From NCBI GenBank assembly GCA_039545295.1, contig BCIK01000001.1, positions 1,798,001 to 1,862,000 of the forward strand: a stretch of 64,000 nucleotides of DNA, given 5' to 3'. The notes below the pieces were generated by a model. The model saw only the letters and a list, made by a program, of their open reading frames with translations. It ran no database searches and had not been told where the DNA came from. Shown piece by piece: positions 39,201 to 49,168 of this stretch (position 1 is the first letter of the stretch; each line of letters opens with the position of its first letter). Source of the DNA: Udeniomyces pyricola (lineage: Eukaryota; Basidiomycota; Tremellomycetes; Cystofilobasidiales; Mrakiaceae). The translations under genes were made by a program, and so were the position numbers.

Positions 39201-42200
39201 CTAAGGAGACGAGAAATATGACGACAAAAGGTCTATCAATCAGGCGAGCATATCCGGCTCAGCACGCAGAGTTGAGATACATACCTGGAATTCTGTGATC
39301 AACGTCGTAGAGCAAGTCCAGCTTGTTCTGAGAGGCCTTGACGCATAGCGTCTTAAGCACTGAAAAGACCGAAGATCGGAAGGAAAAGTTGATTTGCTCC
39401 ATCGTCATTCGACCAGCCTCAACTGTAAGCAGAACAAAAGAGATAGTCAGTGCGCGCGGGTTTTGACGATAGGGTGAAGTGTCAGAAAGCCACTGACTCT
39501 TCGAGATATCTAGACAGACATGAGTCAAAAAGGAGGAAGGCCATTCTATCATGAGCTCTCTTGCTAGCAACCAATGTTGGCGCTAACGATTTGCTCGAAC
39601 AGTACCAGACTCACCGAGGATGTCATCAATAATCGTTAACAGCGAGCTCGCCAGGGTCGACACGATCATGAGATTCTCTCGCTGTTGTCGGGTCAACTCG
39701 CTCTCAAGGGTGAGTATAGTCATGCCTGCGAAAAACGTCGGATGTCCATGAGCTCGAGTGTAAGACGATAAGCATTTCAAAGGCAATAAAGGCTAACCGA
39801 TGATTCCGTTCATAGGCGTTCGAATTTCATCTGCAAACAGGTGAGTAGAAATGAGTGTTTTGCGTTTGATCTGCCTCCCCAAACAATAGAAGCAACACGT
39901 ACGCGACATGTTGGCCAGGAACTCAGACTTGCTTCTATTGGCGAGTTCGGCCGCGATACGTGCGGCGTTGTTGCTTTGGATACTCTCACGCAGGTTGAAA
40001 ACCATCTGGTTGATCTTGTTCTTGAGTGAGTCCATCTCACCGCTGGCCTCAACTGTGATAAACTCAGTGACCTCGCCGTCTGTTGCAGTGGCAGAAATCT
40101 GTGCGAAGGCTCGCACTATAGATAAATGAAGAAAAGTACATCAGCGTGATCAATCTAGAACGAGCTTTCTAGACGAGACGAGCTGTAGTACGGTTACCTT
40201 GAGAAGTGAGATTGGCAGCCTAGTGATTGATAGACTGTAGTCAGTACATCTACCTTGGAGCATCATCGGAGAGACACGTTTAGAATGACATACCATGACG
40301 TTGACGTTGGATCTACAGGCCTCAGAAAATAGCAATCATAGTGGACACGTCAGGACCGAGAAGGTTGGGCAGGGGAAGTTGAACTGTCCCGAGCGTACTC
40401 ACGTGATTTCCTGCCAGGTGCCCTCGACATCCTGTACCTTGGCTTGAGCGCCGAGTTTACCCTCTGTTCCGACTTGACGGGCCACGAAGATGACCTCGCT
40501 GGCGAATATAGCAAGAGAGTCGATCATTTGATTGATCTGAGTTCATTCAACACAGCCAACACGAGATGTCAGTCTTGTGAGACTGAGGATTGTCGGGTTT
40601 GACAATGAGGCGTCGCTTCGCTCCACTTACGGTCTGTAAAGAGCAAATCAAACGAAGTAAACAATGAGCAGAGATTGCGCTTTCAGTCGATCGAGAATGT
40701 GAGGAGAAGGGCAGAAGGGAAGACGTGTCTCACGTTGGTCAAACTTAGCATCTCTCCCTGGACGGCAACGCCAACAACCTTTTGAGTCAAATCGCCCTTG
40801 GCAACGGCAGTCTGTGAACCGATAATCTAAAGTGAGAACATGTTCTTATATCAAATCACAACCTGACCCAAAAGGAATGCTCACTGTGGCTTTAGCAATA
40901 GTTCGGACTTGTAAGGTGAGGTCTGTAGAAAACAAAGTAAAAGGAATAGATTGGCCATCAGAAGAGTCGTCATAGCTTCGACCAAGACCACAACAAAGAA
41001 GTATGGTCGCACTGGATGCCATAACCTGCAAAATAGATTGAGCAGTGATTTGATATTAGTCCAAGAACAGTGAGTAGCGCAGCACGAAAACCAAATTAAA
41101 GAACGTACGTTGACATTCTAAAACAGATAGTTGCAGAAGCAGGGAAATATTCCAAATCATGGCCGACCGGGAACCAGACAGGAAGAGTTAGGTTCGTGCG
41201 CAAAAGGTAACAAGTCAATGACAAGAGACTCACGTCAGTCAGGTCCTTCCAAGTTCCGCTGACGCCTTCGACTCGAGCTTGACCACCGAGTTGGCCGTAA
41301 GTTCCGACTTCTTTGGCAACTCTGCAGATGTAAGGATGACCAGATCAGAGGCTCTATCAGTCGATCATACATGACCCGCGAACGCCAACAGATTTGCCGG
41401 CACTGACCGAGAAACCTCGCTACTGAAATCTACAAAGGAGGAGAAACAAGATCAAAGATAGAGAGTCACATGTTCGCATCAAAAGAAGGTTCAGCAGTAA
41501 GGTTCGGGCGGACTAAGGCCGAGCGAATCGATTTCGTACCATTTAATCTCGCCACTGATGGAAGGATAGAAGAAAGAAGAAATTGATGTCAATGTCCACC
41601 GCAATTCATAAGGTTAAGACGCAGCTTCCGATTTACCCATGCTGTTGACGGTCTGCGCGAGAGATGGAAGAAGAAGGTCGGATCAGATTAATGCTCAGAA
41701 CAAGGACGTGAGCAATGCGCTACAACCCACATTCTTCAGTTGCAAAATCTCTCCTTGAGCATCAACCTGGATCGTCTTGGAGAGATCTCCTGCGGCGACA
41801 GCAGTGGTGCTGTACGCGTATCGATTAATTAGCCTTTTCTCTCAAAGTAGACCGCTGATATACGCCGTAAAAGGGGCGGCATCTTACACAACGGCGATCG
41901 ATCGGACCCTTCAGAAAATATGATGCATTTGTGTTGTCAGCCGTTACTGCCCAGAAGACGCGAGGGTAATAGTCAACAGGATACGCACTGGTTAGTGAGA
42001 TTTTCTCCCATCAGGTTGACGTTGTCGCTATCAAGTCAAGTTGAGAAAGAAGACACATGGGGGTGGTGAGGAGAGACAGGTCAAGAGTGGACCAAAGTGG
42101 GAACCTTATGATTGGACAAAGAACGTTTTTGTAGATAATAAACTCACGTGAGAGCCTGCAACATGATGTCAAGAAGTGACGCTGATTAATATACTTGATC

Positions 42201-45200
42201 CGTCGTGCGAAGCAGCAGAGAATGAGACGCTTACCTTCCAAACACCCTCCACGTTCTTGACAACGGCTTGCCCCCCAAGCTTGCCCTCAGTTCCGACCTC
42301 GATGGCGAGCCTTGTTACCTCGGAACTGAAGCTACGCAAAGATTCAACTATGGAAGAAACCAAACCTATGTCAACTAGCCATCAGGTCATACAGATTCGT
42401 CCTTGTCGGAGAAAGCTTTTACCCATGCTGTTGACGGTGCTCTTTATTTTGTGATGGCCAAGCGCAAGGCAGAGGAGTCAGCAACACTGAACTTCCCCTC
42501 ACCCTTCCTCCGATGCAGACGTAGCGAACATGCAGATACAGGCACGGACCTTGAGTTGAAGAATTTCGCCCTTGGCATCGACAGAAATGGTTTTGCCAAG
42601 ATCACCGGCGGCGACCGCGGTGGTACTACAGTTACACCGAAAAGTGGTAACGATCAGAGGCAAAAACGAACAGGAACATACTCGTGAAGAAATAACGAAT
42701 TACCCACACAACAGCAATAGATCGAACTCTATATGTGAGGAAAGCAAGGGAAGGAGGCAGTCAGCATCGCGTAATAAGCAAGGTTAGCGATAGGCATTCC
42801 GGAGGAACCAACTGGTTGGTGAGGTTCTGAGCCATCGAGTTAACGTTATCTCTGTACAGAAGAGAGGCGAAAGAATACGTGAGCGTTCTGCTGAAGGCAT
42901 ACTTGAGATTCAGCACACACAAAAAAACCAAACCCTTACGTCAAAGCCTAGATTATACGGGAAGAAAAGACGCATCAGTAGGAGGCTTGATAAGGCCGAG
43001 TTCTCTCTCCTTAGCTCACCTTCCAAACGCCTTCGACATTGTCGACGACAGCTTGACCGCCAAGCTTGCCCTCAGTGCCGACCTCGATGGCGACCCTAGT
43101 TACGAAGGAGGGAAGCTGTGAGCTTTTGTGATTTCGAGCAGAATGCAGCAATTGAAAGAGATGCTAACCTCGTAACCTCTGAGCTGAACCGATTGAGAGA
43201 CTCAACCATCTCGTTGACTGCAAGAGCAGATACATATACCGGAGATGTTAGGCGGTGAATCTAGATGATTGCGCAGAGAACGAGAGACTAACCAGTTATC
43301 TTGAGAATAGCCATCTCGCCCTCGACCTCGATGTCAATGGTCTTAGTCAGGTCTCCCTGAGAGAGAGAAGAGCAAGAGGATGTTGGGTCAAGCAAGGAAC
43401 CCGGCAACAGTGGAGAAGGCGCTGGACACGTACTTTGGCAACGGCAGTAGTGACGACAGCGATCGATCGGACTGTAGTATAACAAAAAACATCAGGAGGG
43501 AGTCAGTCGGAATCACAGAAATTTGCACAACACCGGAAGGCATCGTGCATAGAGACTAACCTTGGGCAGTGAGATTCTGACACATTTGCTATATTGAACA
43601 AGAATCGAGTCAGAAACGACTGAGTATAACGTGGCTAGAATACAAGTGTATATGTTCTTCCATGTGATACACGTACATTGACTGCAGATAAAAGGAGGGA
43701 AGGGGGAAGGAGGGGTAAGACCAAACGTTAATTCAACCACTCTTGCGTATGATCTCATACAAACGCGGAAGAAAAGAGAACTCGCCATTTAGTGTGAGTT
43801 CCTTCCAAACACCCTCTACCCCTTCTACCACTGCTTGACCGCCTGAAGAATCGAAAGGCCATTCAACCAGCTGAGTGCTATGAACTTTCGTCTCAGGGTC
43901 CTAGGTAAGATGCGACGAGGAAAAAAGACGTACCGAGCTTTCCTTGCGAACCGACTTCCAATGATACTCGCGAAACTTCGTCTGCCAACGTCCGAAGTTG
44001 TAGTACCTGCATCGTCCAGGAGGACATGACCAAGATTCAGCTGTAGGAATCCAGGGAACGGCCAATGATACAGCTTTGAAACCTGACCATAGAGTTGACA
44101 ATGATCTTCAAATCGAGAATCTCGCCGCTTGCTTCGACATCAATGGTTTGAGAAAGGTCTCCAAGTGCAACAGCCTGGCCGATGAATAATGTAGCGAGGC
44201 GGAGGTTAGGGGAAAGATGGGGGGAAAGGGGGGGGGGGGCAGCCAGGGAGAAGTGTCATGGTCTGAGCTGCGGGACACATTAGATCGTGGCTTCATGGAT
44301 GATTCGATGTACCTTGGTGACCTTGGCGATGGCTCTGACTTGTGACGTGAGATTAGCAGCGAGCTGGTTGGATTTGGAACAGTCGTCTCAGTTTGGCAAG
44401 GAGGTTCACCAGCAGACGTTCAGGGGAAATGACGTACCTTGTTGACTGGAGGGAAACATTACCAGGAACACAGGTGAGCCTTAGGTCTGAGAAGAAGACC
44501 AACGCGAGAAGTTGCAAGGACTAACCGACGGCTGTAAGTTCCCTCCAAGTACCCTGAACATCTTCAACCACAGCTTGGCTGGCGAGTCAACACACAATTC
44601 GGCAAATATATTTGAGAGAATTGATGAAATAACATGAGTCCATCAGCATTGTGGTCATTCCAGTTCAGAAGCAGAAGAAACGATGGATACTGACCCTCCC
44701 AGTTTTCTGTATGGAGAAAGAGGGGCGGTAGAAACCCCAAGCTGTCAGCTTATACGTTACGTGAATGATACGCTTGATAGCCTATGAGCTCTTGATTTGG
44801 GCCGATATACGCCACGTGCTCTAGTAGTCGAGGCAAATCATTCAAGCGGGAAGGTGCGACTACACTCACCCTTCCGTTCCGACCTCTAGACTGACCCGTT
44901 GGACTTCAATCGCGAAGACCTGTAGTCGGTCAACCATAGTGTTGATAATTTCCTTAAGTTCGATCATGACAACGCCTTCAACCGGGATGATAATCTTCTG
45001 GGTGAGGTCTCCAGCCGCAACGGCCTGGAGTGAACAAACGAAGGATTGTCCGGCGTCAACGCGATGTCTCCGGTCGCTCGCCCACACAATATGAGGCAAC
45101 GCCGCTCAAACCAACAATGCTGGTGGACCAGGTTCATCTTCAATGACGAGCATACCTTGCAGACCCTAGCGACATCCTGGACTTGTGCTCGCAGCAGTCT

Positions 45201-45647
45201 AAGCTCCTCGATAGCACTCAAACCGGATTCGAAGGCGCCGCCTCCCGCAGTCAATATGGAAACAGCGCCCCCTGGCGTGGACATGGACGATTGAAGGTTG
45301 TACGAAAGACTAGACGGAGACGATGACTGATACGACGGTGCCAATAGCGATTGGTGAACAGGTGCAGCCATCACAGGAGGGCTTACGGCCACGGCCTCGA
45401 CGGCAGCTTCAGCAGACCAACATCTTTGGGCGAGCGCTGCTATCTCGGCCTCGATGGCACGCGTGATGGAGCTCGAGCTGGTGCCCTCAAACGAGAGCAA
45501 AGCCGGGCGGGCATTTGACACTTTAGCAGAGTTAGAGCTGGACAGGGCTGAGTAGGCAGGACTGGATGCGGGGCTGGGAGCTGTAGCCGAGACGGAGGTG
45601 AGAAGAGCGAGGAGATGGGCAAGGAAAGGGTCGGACGGCTCGTCCAT
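36234..45647 (-). CDS. NIK1: Class III (Nik1/Os-1 type) hybrid histidine kinase with HAMP repeats
   Basis: Cytosolic osmosensor kinase upstream of the HOG pathway; in other fungi it is the target pathway of phenylpyrrole and dicarboximide fungicides. Start ATG 45647 ([16 protein letters not shown]), stop at 36234-36236. A Ser/Ala-rich N-terminus is followed by about seven HAMP units, typified by [34 protein letters not shown] and [12 protein letters not shown], linked by [10 protein letters not shown] segments near 44550, 43810, 43030, 42250, 41250 and 40430. Then [20 protein letters not shown] (His kinase H-box, near 39830-39930), [34 protein letters not shown] (N-box), [32 protein letters not shown], a pseudo-receiver-like region, and a receiver with [38 protein letters not shown] and VIALTAHAM, ending YVTKPLRR. 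More than 30 short introns and several microexons interrupt it. Confidence 0.95.
36962..36970 (-). other. NIK1: 9-nt microexon of NIK1 encoding Met-Asp-Val with the receiver phosphoacceptor Asp
   Basis: The exon ATGGATGTC lies between an acceptor ending CCTAG and a donor GTGAGT. The upstream exon ends ...YDMIL at 37055 in phase 0 and the next starts SMPVMGG at 36881. Introns are 84 and 80 nt. Inclusion gives the canonical LMDVSMP. Confidence 0.85.
39498..39509 (-). other. NIK1: 12-nt microexon of NIK1 (D-I-S-K)
   Basis: ATATCTCGAAGA between CTAG and GTCAGT joins DDIL with IEAGRM to give DDILDISKIEAGRM, the conserved segment after the H-box. Confidence 0.82.
39829..39903 (-). other. NIK1: Intron splitting the phospho-His codon of the NIK1 H-box
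   Basis: The upstream exon ends NMS plus C (39903); after the intron 39831-39902 (GTACGT...TTTGCAG) the next exon starts AT (39830-39829), making CAT, His, then [11 protein letters not shown]. Confidence 0.88.
40631..40633 (-). other. NIK1: Apparent 3-nt exon of NIK1 (single Thr codon)
   Basis: ACC sits between TTTACAG and GTAAGT. The upstream exon ends EMLSLTN (40734), the next starts INQMIDSL (40536). Including the codon gives LSLTNTINQM, the same length as the other HAMP copies; flanking introns would be 100 and 94 nt. Confidence 0.6.
41540..41652 (-). other. NIK1: Two successive microexons of NIK1 (16 nt and 15 nt)
   Basis: 41637-41652 (ACCGTCAACAGCATGG) and 41540-41554 (TGGCGAGATTAAATG) splice in phase to read [18 protein letters not shown], a complete HAMP helix. 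Boundaries are AG|...|GTAAAT and AG|...|GTACGA. Confidence 0.78.
44438..44445 (-). other. NIK1: 8-nt microexon of NIK1 (V-N-K)
   Basis: TCAACAAG between CCAG and GTACGT joins RELTAV to [10 protein letters not shown] in phase, completing the conserved T-x-x-V-N-x-x-A-x-N-L motif. Confidence 0.78.
44695..44706 (-). other. NIK1: 12-nt microexon of NIK1 (G-K-L-G-G)
   Basis: AAAACTGGGAGG between ACAG and GTCAGT joins VGTEG to [11 protein letters not shown], restoring the invariant EGKLGGQA motif. Confidence 0.8.
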
Positions 45648-46985
45648 GTTTGGCGTGGCGAACAAAGTCGATGGTGATGTCGGGCTTCGGGTATCGTGGA
45701 TTGGGAGTGGAGAGATGGAGCCAATTGATTGAAACAAGAACGAAGGGTGAGAAGGGGAGGAGGGAAGGTGAGGGATGTTTATCGATGAGGTGAGAGAAGT
45801 GGTTAGACAGGAGGAAGGAAGGAAGGAGAGGGAAAGAGAGAGACAGAGAGAGATCGATCGATCAGAGAATGAGAGAACGCAGACCGACTGACTTGTTTTG
45901 AGGCGAGAAGCTAGGGCGAGGGCGGCCTAGGCGGGAGTCGAAACGTCCAAACGTCGAAAGCTTGCGCTTCCAGGGTCGGGGGCGGGACAGTACGCTCGCG
46001 CACACGCGCTCGAATTGTGCGATGAATCATTCCAGGATAAAATTAAACAGAACGGCATGCAAATGACAGTAACGACAAGGCTTGTCGCATGTCGAGGCTT
46101 GAGATGGTACACATGGCCAGTATACGATAGCTAGAGCGAGACCAGAAACGCTAAGCTCCGATCTCGACCCTGGCACAACCTGCATGGATCTTCTGGAAAG
46201 CACTAGTCGAGAGCCAATTCAGGGAGCAGCTGATCGTCGATCGCGCATCAGTACTCCTGCCGTAGACTCACGCACTTCAACTGTCAATCCAAGCTGGGTA
46301 CTAGCATCACTAACATGATGACTACATCATCATCAGATTCGCCGCGTGAATGGCTGATAACTCATGTGACACGAAGATCAGCCGCGGATGGTTTGATCGA
46401 TCAACAGCGCGCGTGCGCAGGCTTCAAGCTAGCTTCGGCCTGGCTCCGTAATTATGACACTCAGTAAGGGGTGTTAGGGGTCGGTCTATCCAGATATCCA
46501 GCTCCGAGGTACCGGTCCCGTTCACCAGATCACCAGACTGCGCGTACCAGCAGGTCATCCATCGGCCTTGGGAGCTTGAGCGCTGGTCCTTGATTTTCTC
46601 ACGCCCTTTCTGGACAGGTTGGATGGTGACGTATCAGAAGTTGAGGGGGTTTCATCTTGTGCTGCAGACGTGGTGTGCCATTCAAGAACCATTTTTTTCA
46701 GAACCCCTCGGTCCTCCTGATCAGTCTCAATTCTTGAGTTGATTGAAGAGCCTAGTATCATCCCATTACGTAGCATACAACCACAGTCTATGTGTGTCGC
46801 ATACTTTTCTCCTACTCTCCTCGATTCCGTCCCTCTATAGTCGTTCGATCTCGTCTCTTCATCTCAAACAATCCACGTATATAATCCTGTATCAAGTCAA
46901 TGATCGACCTGTTTTTACTGGAAAGCCGTGCCCGCCTAAAAAAAAAACCGAGCGACAGCCATTTAGCTCTCGAGTCAGGCGCTTG
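45648..46985. other. Long intergenic region upstream of NIK1
   Basis: Contains GGAAGGAAGG and GAGAGAGAC repeats directly before NIK1 (45805-45860) and then unique sequence. A 73-codon minus-strand ORF at 46555-46776 shows no recognisable similarity. A large promoter is plausible for a stress kinase. Confidence 0.4.
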
Positions 46986-48616
46986 TCAACATTTCACGTT
47001 CATATGCCAACCCGAACCGGTTGTGCTCACTTTGACAGCCTCAGCATTACCTGCCGCAGCGAATCCCGTCCCGTCTCGCTTGAGAACGACGAGGTCCTTG
47101 GGTTTGGCCGAACCCTCGCACGCGACGCATTGTTTGCCTGTTTTGATGACCTTATCCACACACGGTGAACATACGACATGGCCACATCCCTGATCGGGAA
47201 GGCAAGTCATATAAGGAAAGTGAGCGAGACATAGAAAAAGCAGGAAGGCGCAAGGCAGAAGAAGCACGTAGAGTATTTAGTCCTCGTTTCGCGTCTCAAG
47301 AGGGGAACGCGTTATAGGTCAAGACTTCGCGCTCACCTTGATCAAGACTGATGTTGTGGCATTTGAGAGCTCCTTGGAACAACATGGGCAGATCGATTTC
47401 GGCGGTGGGGCAGGCGTGATGGCGGTTGAGGACCTTGGCAGTGGAGTCAAATTGACGGTGATGAGGTTTTTGAGGCTGCAATGGACGCGATGTGTGGTTT
47501 GAGCCAGAGTGACTGAATAAGCTGCTGAATCAGCACCAAGTCGCGTGCCGCGTTATACAGCTTACCTTAGTGGATGTGGATGTTTGTCAGCTGAACACAT
47601 AGTCTCGAGCTTGAGGTTTGCTAGTGGTGTTGGACCATCTGCTTGAGGAGCAAGACTCGGTCTAGTAAGGCAGTAGGGTATCAAAGAAACGCCTTTCGCG
47701 TGAGTCATCGGATACTCCTTGATACAGGAAGCGAGAACGATGATCTGGACAACTGCACATCACCAGCTCAGGACGTACAGCCAGAACGCAGGCAGCTTCG
47801 CAATCCTCGCTTGGGCGTGCTCCTTCTCGAGCACGGCCAGCGCGGCATCCTCTGCCGCCGATGCCAACCGCCCTACAGCCTCGACGTCAAAGTCAAACTT
47901 GCGCTTAGTCCCTCGACCTGTAGGTGGTACATGACACATATGGTTGGTAATGCAAAAAATCAGTCTGGGGCTCGGATTTTACCGAGCGAGCGAGCGTCTG
48001 AGGGGCCAGGCGGGCATTTGAGATGAGCTTGTACGAACCATCCTGCTCTGATGTAGCCGAGACAGCTTTAGCATCCTTTGCAGCCGACGTTGAACTTGAC
48101 GAGGTTGCACCAAGCCCGACCTGTCCCTTCTCAAAGTCTCTCATCACCCTTTCCCTCGCAGCAAGTCGAGCCTTCGTACGGTCTTCCTCCTCCTCTTTTG
48201 CACGCCGTGCAAGGGCAGTCTGGTGGGCCTTGATGAGCTTCTTTTGACTCAGAAGAGATTCAAGGATGCATTCCTATGTGTTGGCCTCAGGCCGTGATTA
48301 GCTATGTGATGCGTCGAGGCGCGAGGAGCCAAAGTTGATGACGAGTGGATGGGCCACAGGAGATGATAAGGATCAAGAGGGGCAAGACGAGGGACTGAGG
48401 TTGAGGTGAACAAGGTTGACGTACCCTGCAGTAGAGATGACCATCCGGACAGGCACAAGGATCGCGCAGCGTTGAGTTACAAAGCGAGCAGGCATCGAAC
48501 GCCCTGAAGCTTTCGGCGCCGAGACGGAGCTTCTTGCTACCGTATGGAAGCTGGCTTCGCTCGTGGTAGGTGAAGACGGGAGAGGAGTGAGCGTTCTTGG
48601 CGTGGCTTCGGGTCAT
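46986..48616 (-). CDS. NOSIP-type U-box/RING protein
   Basis: Homologue of nitric oxide synthase-interacting protein, a nuclear, spliceosome-associated E3 ligase family conserved in eukaryotes. Start ATG 48616 gives MTRSHAKNAHSSPVFTYHER, matching NOSIP MTRHSKNNTA...FTYGER. SQLPYGSKKLRLGAESFRAF, DACSLCNSTLRDPCACPDGH, LYCREC form the first zinc finger (zf-NOSIP). Then LLSQKKLIKAHQTALARRAK and a charged helix (48130-48245), SKKRKFDFDVE-like block near 47900 and an FWLPSLTP-like region near 47600-47790. A second RING/U-box follows: CPCCSKELSNATTSVLIK (47330-47410) and GCGHVVCSPCVDKVIKTGKQ, CVACEGSAKPKDLVVLKRDG (47080-47200). Cys/His spacing is intact at both ends. The C-terminal frame ends at 46986. 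It diverges from RTF1. Confidence 0.9.
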
Positions 48617-49168
48617 GTCGTCCAACTCGATGAGATAGGTGCGAGGCTGAGATGGGTTAGTTGAGCAGGAATATAGGTCGTTGATCTTGATGGGACGGGT
48701 CGACTGCTGGTCGAGGTGTTGGAAGATGATTCGATTGATGTGCGAACAGGCCAGAGGCGCGAACTCATTGCGAAGCAGACTAGCTACATTGTCACCGAGC
48801 GTGGATTGCATGTTGAATTCGCACATATATATAGCATCGGCTATATGTATGTGCATGCATATCGTAGAGCATAATTTTAATAATAATGATACATCATGAT
48901 ATTATATGTTGCGTCGGGACAGGCTTGATTCACTGCAGACGAAGCTGTTGTCCAGGCCAGGTACGTGGTACAATCATCACATTCACATTTGTATATACAA
49001 GTATATATATTACATAGATGTGACGATTATCACATATATACACTGTCGACAGCCAGACCCATCCAGACCTAGCCGCCAGCCTATAGCCCAACGCCAGCAA
49101 CACCATCTCCGCCTCTAGCCTCCCTCTTCTCTCCTCCCGCCCTTCTGCAACCCCTTCTCGAGTACTCC
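48617..49168. other. Divergent intergenic region NOSIP / RTF1
   Basis: AT-rich, with CATATATATAGC near 48825, an AATAATAATGATAC stretch near 48880, and TATATACAAGTATATATATT near 48990-49010. Likely the shared promoter interval. No gene seen. Confidence 0.45.

Noticed and set aside
46555..46776. 73-codon minus-strand ORF between NIK1 and the NOSIP-type gene
   Set aside because: No recognisable motif, no splice partners found, and such a length is expected by chance. It could still be a small gene, but I cannot support it.
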